From NCBI RefSeq assembly GCF_009363795.1, contig NZ_CP045420.1:1469001-1533000 (forward strand): a DNA stretch of 64,000 nucleotides, written 5' to 3'. Position 1 is the stretch's first letter; every line of letters begins with the position of its first letter. The position numbers and the translations under genes were made by a program. Shown here piece by piece: positions 9,170 to 20,140 of this stretch. The notes below the pieces were generated by a model. It was given only the letters and a program-made list of their open reading frames with translations. It ran no database searches and was not told the DNA's origin. The stretch is from Palleronia sp. THAF1. GTDB lineage: Bacteria; Pseudomonadota; Alphaproteobacteria; Rhodobacterales; Rhodobacteraceae.

Positions 9170-9913
9170 CACACGACTGCCCGTCAAATGTCGCGGCATC
9201 GATTGGTTTGGCCTATAACCCACCGGACGAACACCAAAAACTGGGTGCCTGCGCCGGATGCCGGCGCATACAATCAGGGTTCGATCCTGCTTCCCGGCGA
9301 ACAGGACCGGCATGCGGCTCTGGTCCATCTTGACGCGGCACTCCGAAAATCTGGTGAAGGACACCAGGCAGCGACGCACGCCCCCGCCCACTCCGCCAAT
9401 CGGGTGAGCGGAAAATGCGGACGATGGCGAAACCGGCACCTGTCTTGCGGTCCCTGAGCGCGAACCGCGCCAACGGCATACCCCACCGCCCCATAGCGAG
9501 TTTGCGGCCGGCCTTCTTCCGGCGCGCAATCAGGGGGGATCGTGAACTCGGACGAGACATCACCCGGATTGCCTGTCGATGCCGTGGCGATATGGCGGGT
9601 CGAGCAGACAGTTCACGCAGCAGTCGTAGGGACCAGTAGGTCTTGCGCGACGTGCACGACGGATATTGTGTGCAAGCCATTGCCGGGTGGCAAATGGCAC
9701 GCCCGCCTGCCCGGGTACCGCGCAGCATCTTTCGAAGAACGGGGTGCAACAACGGGACAGCGCACTGTGGTTCTAGCTCACCAAACAGAAGCGCAGAGAC
9801 GCAGGGCTACAGCCGGTCGGCGAAACTGCGGAAGATCATCACCGGAACAGAATGTTCCAACCCTGGAAAACTTCCGCCAAAAACAGCGCAAAATCAGCGG
9901 GTTTTATCTCAGG
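9170..9913. other. 744-bp region without a convincing gene
   Basis: Open frames here are short, lack good ribosome-binding sites, are rich in Arg/Ser/Pro and resemble no family I recognise. The region lies directly downstream of the tRNA-Arg 3' end, where elements commonly integrate, so it may be the decayed remnant of a mobile segment; I see no attachment-site duplication. A perfect palindrome GGAACAGAATGTTCC (arms 6 bp, 9844-9858) is the only ordered feature. The last 200 bp are less GC-rich than the surroundings. Confidence 0.5.
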
Positions 9914-9990
9914 TGGCGGACCCAGTAGGATTCGAACCTACGACCTTCGCCTTCGGAGGGCGACACTCTATCCAGCTGAGCTATGGATCC
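9914..9990 (-). tRNA. tRNA-Arg, anticodon CCG
   Basis: Reading leftward from 9990, the 7-bp acceptor stem GGATCCA pairs with TGGGTCC (one G-T pair), the D-arm contains AGCTCAGCTGGATAGAG, the anticodon stem TCGCC/GGCGA encloses loop CTCCGAA with anticodon CCG, and the T-arm holds GGTTCGAATCC. The discriminator G is followed by an encoded CCA (9916-9914). It reads the CGG codon. Confidence 0.95.
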
Positions 9991-10063
9991 GTTGCCCTTG
10001 ATCTAGCCGCACTCGCGGCGCGCGACAACCGGAAACCTAAGGGGGCCGCACGGGTTGGCAGGC

Positions 10064-10945
10064 ATGAGCGATTTGACCCACCACACCCGTTACACCTTCT
10101 CCGCTATTCCAGACCGCGCCGACCTGCGCTGGCCGGGGGGCAAGAAACTTGCCGTCTATGTCGCGGTGAATCTGGAATGGTTTTCTTTCGGCGAAGGACC
10201 GGGCGCGACGCTCGACGGCGCGAAACCCGCGCCGGACGTGCAAAATTATTCCTGGCGCGACTACGGCAACCGGGTGGGCATTTGGCGGATCATGCGCCTG
10301 CTAGACGAGTTGCGCATGCCCGCCGCGTGGCTGCCGAACGTCTGCCTCTACGACGAGGCACCTGCGATCATGGACGCCATACGGGCGCGCGGGGATGAGA
10401 TAGTAGGGCACGGTGTAACGAACTCGGTCACGCCGGGCGAGCTGGACCGCGACGCAGAGCGGCAGGTGATCGAGGCCACACGCGACACTATCGCCCGGTA
10501 TGAAGGCACGGCTCCGGCGGGATGGCTTGCACCTTGGATCAGCGAAAGCTTCCATACGCCCGAGTTGCTGGCGCGAGCGGGCTATCGCTACACCATGGAT
10601 TGGTGCCATGACGACCAACCTGTCTGGATGCGCACCGATGAGGGGCCGATCCTGTCGGTCCCCTACCCGCAGGAATTGAACGACATTCCCCAGATCGTCG
10701 GGCGCGGGCACGAGGGTGCGCAATTCGCAGAAATGATCCTGAACGCGTTCGAGGTGCACCGCGCCGATCCGTGGGGCTGTGTCATGGGCATCGCCCTGCA
10801 TCCCTACCTGATGGGACAGCCGCACCGGTTTCATCATCTGGGGCGTGCGCTGCGCGGGATCATCGAAGCGGCAGGTGACGATGTATGGATCACGACACCC
10901 GGCGCGATTGCCCGGCACTACGCCGAACAATTTCCCGCGCCGTAA
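10064..10945 (+). CDS. polysaccharide deacetylase (NodB-like) family protein, possibly allantoinase/PuuE-like
   Basis: 293 residues of the carbohydrate esterase 4 fold, without a signal peptide. The N-terminus LRWPGGKKLAVYVAVNLEWF and the segment ARGDEIVGHGVTNS (about 107-120) are typical of the cytoplasmic PuuE-like group, which includes cofactor-independent allantoinase. ATG 10064 is chosen over an in-frame TTG at 10055, though the ribosome-binding site is weak. It converges on sufS with a 3-bp gap. No purine or ureide genes are near, so the substrate is unknown. Confidence 0.75.
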   Translation: MSDLTHHTRYTFSAIPDRADLRWPGGKKLAVYVAVNLEWFSFGEGPGATLDGAKPAPDVQNYSWRDYGNRVGIWRIMRLLDELRMPAAWLPNVCLYDEAPAIMDAIRARGDEIVGHGVTNSVTPGELDRDAERQVIEATRDTIARYEGTAPAGWLAPWISESFHTPELLARAGYRYTMDWCHDDQPVWMRTDEGPILSVPYPQELNDIPQIVGRGHEGAQFAEMILNAFEVHRADPWGCVMGIALHPYLMGQPHRFHHLGRALRGIIEAAGDDVWITTPGAIARHYAEQFPAP

Positions 10946-10948
10946 AGG

Positions 10949-12169
<1,221 letters not shown>

Positions 12170-12178
12170 GGGGGCTCC

Positions 12179-12769
12179 TTACCGGGGCACCGTGACCCCG
12201 ATCAGGGTCAGAATGAAAGAGAGGCCAAGTGCCACACCCATCAGCACGAAGAGGATCATTGCGAAGGTGCGGCCCACGGATGCAAAGCCGTGAAGTTCCG
12301 CCACGAAGGCGGCCAGCAGATAAAGAAACAGACCCAGACCGACGATCACCGCCAGTCCGGCGATGGGGGGGGCGAGGATGAACAGAACCGTCTGCACAAC
12401 CTGCAGCATCACCATGATGGCCTGAAGCCAGACGATCGACAGGATTGCACCATCCAGATCGCCCGTGCCGCCCATCATCCGCCCGATCCAGTCGATCAGG
12501 AAAATGGTCACGATGAAGATGCCGAACTGCATCCCGCCCAGCACGAAGGGCGACAGAAACGACGTCGGCTGGGCGTCATCGGGCAGACCGGCCAGCAGGA
12601 TCATGTTGCCAATCTCTGCCAGCAGCACCGAAAGCGCCACGACCAGCACCAGCCCCTCCCACAACGCCTGGCGCGGCAGATCGAGCGTGCGCAGCTGCGA
12701 AAACGTCAGGCGCGGCTCTCGCACGGTTTGGACGGCCAGGTTGATCAGTCCACTGAAGGTCGGGTTCAT
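12179..12769 (-). CDS. YIP1-family integral membrane protein in the suf operon
   Basis: 196 residues with five or so hydrophobic spans (for example LVLVVALSVLLAEIGNMILL, GIFIVTIFLIDWIG, FAMILFVLMGVALGLSFIL), resembling the YIP1/DUF1282 family of unknown function. The ATG at 12769 overlaps the preceding stop (ATGA) and sufS follows after 9 nt, so it is expressed as part of the suf message. No catalytic residues can be named. Confidence 0.75.
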   Translation of the reverse strand: MNPTFSGLINLAVQTVREPRLTFSQLRTLDLPRQALWEGLVLVVALSVLLAEIGNMILLAGLPDDAQPTSFLSPFVLGGMQFGIFIVTIFLIDWIGRMMGGTGDLDGAILSIVWLQAIMVMLQVVQTVLFILAPPIAGLAVIVGLGLFLYLLAAFVAELHGFASVGRTFAMILFVLMGVALGLSFILTLIGVTVPR

Positions 12770-13251
12770 CAGGGGCGCTCCACCGCGTAAAGGCCAGCGG
12801 CCCAGATCAGAACGAAGGCCAGTAGCGCCGCAATCCCGACGATATCCAAGGCCACGCCCGGCCCCTGGAAGCCCGCGAGCAGGCCCCAGAACAGCCACAG
12901 CGGCGTGGCGGCCAGCAACGCCCAGAACAACGCCATGCGCGCTTCCACGTAGGTGCCCTGCCCGCCCAGGCGTTTCGCAACGAAGTGACTGATCCCTGCC
13001 AGCGCGTAAAGCGCCAAGGGCATGATGAAGATCCACCCCATCAATGCTCCGCCGATCATCGGTTGCACATCCTGCTCGGTCAGGAAGGCCTCGCGCGACA
13101 GGCGCGGCCATTGCGCGACGAAGATCAGGAAGCACGCCAGCATGCAGGTCACAAGCGCCCGCTCCTCGGCGCTGGACGGATCGCCCAAACGCCGCCGGAT
13201 CACCGGACCGGGGCGGCGGTAGCTTGCCGCGATGTCGTTCGCCAGCGCCAC
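12769..13251 (-). CDS. small integral membrane protein in the suf operon, YIP1-like
   Basis: 160 residues; a basic N-terminus (YRRPGPVIRRRLGDPSSAEER) is followed by four hydrophobic segments, among them MLACFLIFVAQW, GWIFIMPLALYALAGI and GIAALLAFVLIWAAGLY. Start is GTG at 13251, which shares a base with the sufD stop (TAGTG). It probably belongs to the same YIP1-like group as the next gene and may form a pair with it. Function unknown. Confidence 0.7.
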   Translation of the reverse strand: MALANDIAASYRRPGPVIRRRLGDPSSAEERALVTCMLACFLIFVAQWPRLSREAFLTEQDVQPMIGGALMGWIFIMPLALYALAGISHFVAKRLGGQGTYVEARMALFWALLAATPLWLFWGLLAGFQGPGVALDIVGIAALLAFVLIWAAGLYAVERP

Positions 13252-14546
13252 TAGCCCGCGTGCCGTTCCAGCCAGTTGGACAGACGGGTGGTCAGGCTTT
13301 CGGCGATCCCCTCGGCCTCGATCTCCTGCATCGCTTCGGCAAGGAAGGCCAGAACCAGAAGGTCCATCGCGCGGGCATGCGGCACGCCACGGGCCCGCAG
13401 ATAGAACAGCATATCCTCGTCGATGGAACCGGTGGTGGAGCCGTGCGAACAGGCCACGTCATCGGCGTAGATTTCAAGCTCTGGCTTGGCGAGGAACTGG
13501 CTGTCGTCGTCCAGCAGCAGCGCCTGGCTGATCTGGTAGCCGTCTGTCTTCTGCGCGTCCTTCTTCACCAGGATCTTGCCCTGAAACACGCCCACCGCAC
13601 CGTTCTTCAGCACTTTCTTGAACACCTGACGGCTTTCGCAGTTCAGCGCGTCGTGGGTCACAAACACGGTATCGTCGTGGTGGAATGGGGCAACCTTGCC
13701 GTCACCGATAGCGGCACCGGCCACGTGTCCCGACGCGTCGTCACCGTTGAAGACGAAGACGTGCTCGTTGCGGGTCAGCGCGCCATTCAGCGACAGGGTG
13801 AACGACTTGAAGACCGACTCCCGACCCAAGCGCGCAAAGCTGTGCGTATTGGCGCGGCGGTCGCGATTGCGGCCCTGCGCACGCACATGGTGGAACCGCG
13901 CCTCGTCAGCGACGTCCACCTCCATCGAGGTGTTGAAGCGCGCGCCCGGCGCACCGGCCTCCAGCAGCGTCAATTCCGTACCGGCGTCCAGCTTGACGAC
14001 ATGGTGCAGGATGGGATCGCTCGTCTCGCCTTCGTGCACGTAGCGCAGGCAGATCGGCGTGGTGACTTTGCCGGTGACGTGCAGCAGCACGCCTTCGGTG
14101 GCGAACGCGGTGTTCAACGCGGCGAAGGGGCGCTGAACCGGGTCCTGCTCTTCGGCTTCCAGCGTGCCATACAGACCGGACGCCCAGTGGATGTCGGATG
14201 CTTGCGCCTCTGACAAACGCTCGACCGTCACGCCGTCCGGCATGTCGCTGTCGGATGCATCGGCGTCGAACACACCGTCGCGGAACACAAGGTTCACGAC
14301 CGCGATGCCGTCGAAGATCGGGGCCTCATCCGACTCATCCATCGGCGCGGACGCCGGTGCATCGGCGGCGTTCAGGTCCGTTGGGCGAGTAAAGCGCCAG
14401 TATTCATCGCGGTTGCCGGGCAGGCCCATCGCGGTCAGCCGGGCTAGCGCGGCCTTGCGCGCGGCATCGGTCCAGCCACCCTGCGGCAGCGTCAGACCGG
14501 CCAGCCGCGCTTCGGTCGCGTCTTGCTTTGCTTGCGGCAATGCCAT
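13251..14546 (-). CDS. sufD: Fe-S cluster assembly protein SufD
   Basis: 431 residues. The C-terminal beta-helix region carries the SufB/SufD signature around CSHGSTTGSIDEDMLFYL and RGVPHARAMDLLVLAFL. SufD forms the SufBC2D scaffold complex on which clusters are built in the cytoplasm. Its ATG overlaps the sufC stop (ATGA). The N-terminal third is divergent, as usual for SufD. Confidence 0.95.
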   Translation of the reverse strand: MALPQAKQDATEARLAGLTLPQGGWTDAARKAALARLTAMGLPGNRDEYWRFTRPTDLNAADAPASAPMDESDEAPIFDGIAVVNLVFRDGVFDADASDSDMPDGVTVERLSEAQASDIHWASGLYGTLEAEEQDPVQRPFAALNTAFATEGVLLHVTGKVTTPICLRYVHEGETSDPILHHVVKLDAGTELTLLEAGAPGARFNTSMEVDVADEARFHHVRAQGRNRDRRANTHSFARLGRESVFKSFTLSLNGALTRNEHVFVFNGDDASGHVAGAAIGDGKVAPFHHDDTVFVTHDALNCESRQVFKKVLKNGAVGVFQGKILVKKDAQKTDGYQISQALLLDDDSQFLAKPELEIYADDVACSHGSTTGSIDEDMLFYLRARGVPHARAMDLLVLAFLAEAMQEIEAEGIAESLTTRLSNWLERHAG

Positions 14547-15301
14547 CAGGCGGTCTCCTCCAGAATGTCGGTGTAGCCGTTCTTTTCGACTTCCATCGCC
14601 AGCTCGGGGCCGCCCGTCTTGATGATGCGGCCGTCGGACATGATGTGCACGACGTCCGGCACGATGTGGTCGAGCAAACGCTGGTAGTGGGTAATCACAA
14701 GGAAGCCGCGATCGGGCGAACGCAGCGCGTTCACGCCGTCGGCCACCAGCTTCATCGCGTCCACGTCAAGGCCGGAATCGGTCTCGTCGAGGATGCAAAG
14801 CTTCGGCTCCAGCATCGCCATCTGCAGAATTTCGTTGCGCTTCTTCTCACCGCCAGAGAAGCCCACGTTCACGGGGCGCTTCAGCATGTCGGCGTCGATC
14901 TTCAGATCCTTCGCCTTCTCACGAATGACCTTCAGGAAATCGGTCGAAGACATCTCTTCCTCGCCCCGCGCCTTGCGTTGAGCGTTCACCGCCGTACGCA
15001 GGAACGTCATGTTGCCGACGCCGGGGATCTCTACGGGGTATTGGAACGCCAGAAACACACCCGCAGCGGCGCGCTCTTCGGGGTCCATGTCCAGCACGTC
15101 TTCGCCCAGCAATTCGGCAGAGCCATCCGTGACCTCATAGCCCTCGCGGCCCGCAAGGATGTAGGACAGCGTGGACTTGCCCGACCCGTTCGGACCCATG
15201 ATGGCGTGCACCTTGCCGGCCTCGACCGTCAGGTCGACGCCCTTGAGGATGACCTTATCCTCTTCCTCAAGTTTGGCGTGCAGGTTCTTGATCTCAAGCA
15301 T
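14546..15301 (-). CDS. sufC: Fe-S cluster assembly ATPase SufC
   Basis: 251 residues, an ABC-type soluble ATPase with Walker A GPNGSGKST (about 36-44), signature GFSGGEKKRNEI and Walker B CILDETDSGLD, all characteristic of SufC. It drives conformational change of the SufBC2D complex. AAGGTAGAATT precedes the ATG. Separated from sufB by three small genes, unlike the adjacent sufBC order of enterobacteria. Confidence 0.97.
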   Translation of the reverse strand: MLEIKNLHAKLEEEDKVILKGVDLTVEAGKVHAIMGPNGSGKSTLSYILAGREGYEVTDGSAELLGEDVLDMDPEERAAAGVFLAFQYPVEIPGVGNMTFLRTAVNAQRKARGEEEMSSTDFLKVIREKAKDLKIDADMLKRPVNVGFSGGEKKRNEILQMAMLEPKLCILDETDSGLDVDAMKLVADGVNALRSPDRGFLVITHYQRLLDHIVPDVVHIMSDGRIIKTGGPELAMEVEKNGYTDILEETA

Positions 15302-15313
15302 AATTCTACCTTC

Positions 15314-15658
15314 TCATTCCACGGTCACGGCGGTGCCGGAGGCGGATACCATCATCATGGACCCCTCCTTGCCGATGACCTCATAATCCAGATCGACGCC
15401 GACGACGGCATTCGCGCCCGCATCCCGCGCCCGATCTTCGAGTTCCTTCATCGCGGTCTCCCGCGCTTCGTTCAGCGATTTTTCATAACTGCCGGACCGA
15501 CCGCCGAGCACATCGGTGATTCCGGCGAAGAAATCACGAAAGACGTTTGCGCCCAGAATGGCCTCACCCACGACGATGCCGTGGTATTGAGTGATCCGCT
15601 TGCCTTCGATCGAAGGTGTGGTTGTCAGCACCATCTCGGTCTTCATCCAAAGGCTCAT
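15314..15658 (-). CDS. YbjQ/UPF0145-family protein
   Basis: 114 residues matching the heavy-metal-binding-like YbjQ family: [25 protein letters not shown] (split here as [12 protein letters not shown] and [13 protein letters not shown]) near the start, [17 protein letters not shown] and a closing ASGTAVTVE. The family forms pentamers; its biochemical role is unknown. The ATG at 15658 has AGGAGGAAGCG upstream and overlaps the previous stop (ATGA). Sits inside the suf operon just before sufC. Confidence 0.85.
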   Translation of the reverse strand: MSLWMKTEMVLTTTPSIEGKRITQYHGIVVGEAILGANVFRDFFAGITDVLGGRSGSYEKSLNEARETAMKELEDRARDAGANAVVGVDLDYEVIGKEGSMMMVSASGTAVTVE

Positions 15659-15858
15659 CGCTTCCTCCTGAACATTACCTTGCCCGCGACCCAGCCGACG
15701 ACCGACGACGCGGCAATCACGATCAGCACGCGCGGCATCGGCGCCTGTAGCCACCACGCCATGAACATGATCAGCCCCAGCACCACGAAGACGCCAACGC
15801 TTAGCGTGCGAAAGAACCGCGCCTTCTCGGGCGCGCGGATGGGGTCGAGTTCACCCAT
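15655..15858 (-). CDS. 67-residue membrane protein of the suf operon
   Basis: Two hydrophobic spans ([20 protein letters not shown] and [20 protein letters not shown]) behind a charged N-terminus [16 protein letters not shown], ending in FRRKR. GGAGGAACC lies 7 nt before ATG 15858. The gene overlaps both neighbours by 4 and 8 nt. I do not recognise a family. Its topology resembles the 94-residue protein encoded just upstream. Confidence 0.72.
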   Translation of the reverse strand: MGELDPIRAPEKARFFRTLSVGVFVVLGLIMFMAWWLQAPMPRVLIVIAASSVVGWVAGKVMFRRKR

Positions 15859-16134
15859 TTGAACGGTTCCTCCACGCGATAAAAACCGCAGAGCCGAACG
15901 CAAGGCCGCCCAGAAGGCCAATTGGCAAGTAGATCATGTCAGAGACGCCGAACTGTCGCAGCAACCAACCGATGAAGAGTCCGGATGGAATTGCAGCAAG
16001 AAGGATCGGGGCGGACTGCCTTAGAAAGTGCAACTGGCCCTGAGTCACAAAATCCAGCGGCACGTGGGGATCCCACGGTTTTTTACCGTCAGGCCACTTC
16101 AACTTGACCTCCTTGTTGCCGAACAGGCTCTTCA

Positions 16135-16135
<1 letters not shown>
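15851..16135 (-). CDS. 94-residue membrane protein of the suf operon
   Basis: The first half is soluble and charged (MKSLFGNKEVKLKWPDGKKP, residues 1-20); the second half has two hydrophobic segments around SAPILLAAIPSGLFIGWLL and IYLPIGLLGGLAFGSAVFIA. The ATG at 16135 overlaps the sufB stop (ATGA), so translation depends on sufB. No homologous family recognised. Codon use resembles neighbouring genes. Confidence 0.72.
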
Positions 16136-17676
<1,541 letters not shown>

Positions 17677-17689
17677 CGTCAACTCCTTC

Positions 17690-18757
17690 TCAGGCGGCGC
17701 GCGCCCGGTGCTTGTTCCATTGACGCGTCCAGGCTTCAACGAACCTGTCCACGTCGTCATCCGTTACTGTCGGCCCAAGAGAGACGCGCAGGGCGCATCC
17801 CGCATCCTCGGGCGAAAATCCCATCGCGGCGAGCGTGCCCGAACCGCGGAGCTTGCCGCTGGAGCAAGCCGATCCGGCACTCACCGCGAAGCCCGCCAGA
17901 TCCATCTGCATCACCTGCGTTTCGCCCTTCCAGCCCGGAGCTACAAGCAGCGAAGTGTTCGGCAGGCGCGCAGCCTGCTTCCCTACGCAGGTAAGGTCGG
18001 TGGCCTCATTTCTCAACGCGTCCTCTAACCGATCGCGCCGCTTTGCCACGGCCTGCCAGACACCTGAGTCCAGATCGGCCTGCGCCGCTTCTGCCGCAGC
18101 GCCAAAGCCCGCGATGGCAGCAACGTTCTCTGTGCCCGCGCGGCGGCCCATCTCTTGCCCGCCACCGCGGATGTGCGCGGCAAGGTCAAGGCCCCGTTTC
18201 AGGAACAACGCTCCGATGCCCTTGGGTCCACCGACTTTGTGCGCCGAAACGAACGCCATCTGCGCGCCCGACCAATCGAAGGCGAACGGCAGCTTGCCGA
18301 AGGCCTGCGTGGCATCCACGACCGCCAAGCCGTCCGGCAGGGTCTGCACCACGCCCGTTTCGGAATTCGCGGCCTGCAACGCCGTTCGGGCCGGGTCGGC
18401 GACGGTTACGGCACCCTGCGGATCCACCGGCAAGACAGCACTGCACCACGCCAGCACGGCCTCATGCTCGACCGGCGCGCAGGACAACGCGCGCCCTGCA
18501 CAGGCCAGCGCCGCCGCTTCGGTCGCGCCCGAGACAAACACCACATCGGCACCCTCAGCCCCCGCCGCTACTGCGATCTGCGCCCGCGCGCGTTCGACGA
18601 CTGCGCGCGCCGCACGGCCCTCGGCATGGATCGAAGACGGATTGCCCATCACATCGAACGCCGCCGCCATCGCATCCCGCGCCTGTGACCGCAGAGGAGC
18701 CGAGGCGTTCCAGTCGAGGTAGGTGCGCGTCTGCTTCATCTTGTCAAAAATACTCAC
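17690..18757 (-). CDS. cysteine desulfurase, NifS/IscS-like (group I)
   Basis: 355 residues. PLP-binding lysine in [14 protein letters not shown] and active Cys298 on a flexible loop ([14 protein letters not shown]), which is the group I (NifS/IscS) pattern, unlike SufS at the other end of the operon. Translation can begin at GTG 18757, overlapping the iscR stop (GTGA), or at ATG 18739 ([10 protein letters not shown]), where similarity to the family begins. The extra six residues come from a GAGTATTTTTGACAAG stretch resembling motifs that flank terminators elsewhere in this window. Confidence 0.92.
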   Translation of the reverse strand: MSIFDKMKQTRTYLDWNASAPLRSQARDAMAAAFDVMGNPSSIHAEGRAARAVVERARAQIAVAAGAEGADVVFVSGATEAAALACAGRALSCAPVEHEAVLAWCSAVLPVDPQGAVTVADPARTALQAANSETGVVQTLPDGLAVVDATQAFGKLPFAFDWSGAQMAFVSAHKVGGPKGIGALFLKRGLDLAAHIRGGGQEMGRRAGTENVAAIAGFGAAAEAAQADLDSGVWQAVAKRRDRLEDALRNEATDLTCVGKQAARLPNTSLLVAPGWKGETQVMQMDLAGFAVSAGSACSSGKLRGSGTLAAMGFSPEDAGCALRVSLGPTVTDDDVDRFVEAWTRQWNKHRARAA

Positions 18758-19230
18758 TGTCGCGCCGGTTCCGGCTCATCCACCACTTCGAACAACGCAG
18801 GCACCGCCGGGCATGGGGCCAGATCGTTTCCGACGATGTCCGACAGGCGCGTCTGGTGCAGGAACACGTAGACCTGCGCCGACAGCCCTTCCCACAAGCG
18901 GTTGTTCAAAGACTGCGCGCGGGTGCCCGATCCGCCGCCCTTCGCGCCTGCCCCCACGGCCAGAGCCGATACGGTTTCATCCACCGCCTCAAGCACGTCA
19001 GAGACACGGATATCCGAAGGCGAGCGGGCCAAACGGTAGCCGCCGCCCGGACCGCGCACCGATTCCACCAGACCGGCGCGGCGCAGCTTGACGAACAGCT
19101 GCTCCAGATAGGCCAGCGACACGTTCTGACGCGCCGAAAGGTCGGACAACGACACAAGCCGACCGTCGCCTTCCAGCGCCAGGTCGGTCAGCGCGACCAT
19201 CGCGTATCTGCCCTTGGTGCTTAGCTTCAA
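18754..19230 (-). CDS. iscR: Rrf2-family Fe-S regulator IscR, cysteine-poor type
   Basis: 158 residues with the Rrf2 winged helix (MKLSTKGRYAMVALTDLAL, then SLAYLEQLFVKLRRAGLV and RGPGGGYRLAR). The segment that in E. coli carries the three cluster cysteines reads AVGAGAKGGGSGTRAQSLNN (92-111) with none; the only cysteine is Cys140 near the C-terminus. Rhodobacter sphaeroides IscR is reported to bind an Fe-S cluster with this unusual set. It heads the suf operon and probably represses it when clusters are plentiful. Confidence 0.92.
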   Translation of the reverse strand: MKLSTKGRYAMVALTDLALEGDGRLVSLSDLSARQNVSLAYLEQLFVKLRRAGLVESVRGPGGGYRLARSPSDIRVSDVLEAVDETVSALAVGAGAKGGGSGTRAQSLNNRLWEGLSAQVYVFLHQTRLSDIVGNDLAPCPAVPALFEVVDEPEPARQ

Positions 19231-19310
19231 GACGGCCCCCGGCCATTGACGGCACCGCGCGTCGCGGCTACCTGCATGCGTCGATCCCGCCGGTGGCTTC
19301 CGACGGGCTG

Positions 19311-19328
19311 TTTAGAACGGTTCTAAGG
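19311..19328. promoter_or_regulatory. candidate ICE box (Irr-binding palindrome) upstream of iscR-suf
   Basis: TTTAGAACGGTTCTAAGG contains a perfect 15-bp palindrome, TTAGAAC-G-GTTCTAA. This matches the iron control element recognised by Irr in alphaproteobacteria (TTTAGAA, spacer, TTCTAAA). It lies about 82 bp upstream of iscR and 70 bp upstream of the divergent hydrolase gene, so Irr could repress suf when iron is low and haem is unavailable. Assignment rests on sequence only. Confidence 0.72.
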
Positions 19329-19397
19329 TTTCCGACCAATGCCGTCAACAATATGCGGCCCGGTCCATCCCGGCAAACCCAGACAGGAGCTTTCCCC

Positions 19398-20051
19398 ATG
19401 CCCGAGGTGATCTTTCCGGGACCCGAAGGTCGGCTGGAAGGCCGCTACCATCCGCAGAAGAAGGTCGACGCGCCGATCGCGATCATCCTTCATCCGCACC
19501 CGCAGTTCGGCGGCACGATGAACAACCGCGTCGTCTACAACCTGCACTACGCCTTCCACCAATTGGGCTTTACGGTTCTGCGCTTCAATTTCCGTGGCGT
19601 CGGCCGCTCGCAGGGCGAATACGATCAAGGCGTTGGAGAGTTGTCGGACGCCGCGTCCGCGCTCGACTACCTGCAGTCCATGAACGCCAACGCCAAGCAT
19701 TGCTGGGTCGCGGGTTTCTCCTTCGGCGCGTGGATCGGCATGCAACTTCTGATGCGCCGCCCCGAAATCACGGGCTTCATCAGCGTGTCGCCGCCCGCGA
19801 ACATGTATGACTTCTCGTTCCTTGCCCCCTGCCCCGCGTCGGGTCTGGTCGTGAACGGCACCGCCGACCGCGTTGCACCGCCGAAGGATACGCATACGCT
19901 GGTGAACAAGCTGCATGAGCAGAAGGGCATCACGATCACCCACGAAGAAATCGAGGGCGCGGGCCACTTCTTCGAAGACCCGCACATGGAAACCATGATC
20001 GGGATGACACAAGACTACGTGAAGCGCCGCCTGACAGAGACGACGCGGTAA
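19398..20051 (+). CDS. alpha/beta hydrolase, dienelactone-hydrolase-like
   Basis: 217 residues. The fold is indicated by ILHPHPQFGGTMNN near the start, FNFRGVGRSQGEYDQG, the nucleophile elbow GFSFGAWIG (Ser about 117), Asp in VVNGTADRVAPP and His in EGAGHFFED. No signal peptide. AGGAG lies 9 nt before ATG 19398. It is divergent from iscR and shares the ICE-box interval, so iron control is possible. Substrate unknown. Confidence 0.85.
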   Translation: MPEVIFPGPEGRLEGRYHPQKKVDAPIAIILHPHPQFGGTMNNRVVYNLHYAFHQLGFTVLRFNFRGVGRSQGEYDQGVGELSDAASALDYLQSMNANAKHCWVAGFSFGAWIGMQLLMRRPEITGFISVSPPANMYDFSFLAPCPASGLVVNGTADRVAPPKDTHTLVNKLHEQKGITITHEEIEGAGHFFEDPHMETMIGMTQDYVKRRLTETTR

Positions 20052-20075
20052 GCCGCTCTTAAAGACCGCACTAAA

Positions 20076-20111
20076 AACGCCGCTGATCTCAGAAAAGAGG
20101 TCAGCGGCGTT
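20076..20111. terminator. bidirectional terminator hairpin
   Basis: A 15-bp stem with one mismatch (AACGCCGCTGATCTC against GAGGTCAGCGGCGTT) and a 6-nt AGAAAA loop lies between the convergent hydrolase and wrbA genes. A-rich sequence (CTAAAAA) on the left gives a T-run for leftward transcripts. Confidence 0.8.
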
Positions 20112-20140
20112 CTCGGTTCTGCACAACGAGACCTGTCGGT

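Noticed and set aside
9213-9752. A 179-codon frame on the - strand in the gene-poor region
   Set aside because: Low-complexity Arg/Ser/Pro composition, no ribosome-binding site and no recognised domain. It could be a decayed gene but cannot be supported as one.
9844-9858. LexA-type SOS box at GGAACAGAATGTTCC
   Set aside because: Alphaproteobacterial LexA sites are direct repeats GTTC-N7-GTTC; this inverted GAAC-N5-GTTC does not fit, and no SOS gene follows.
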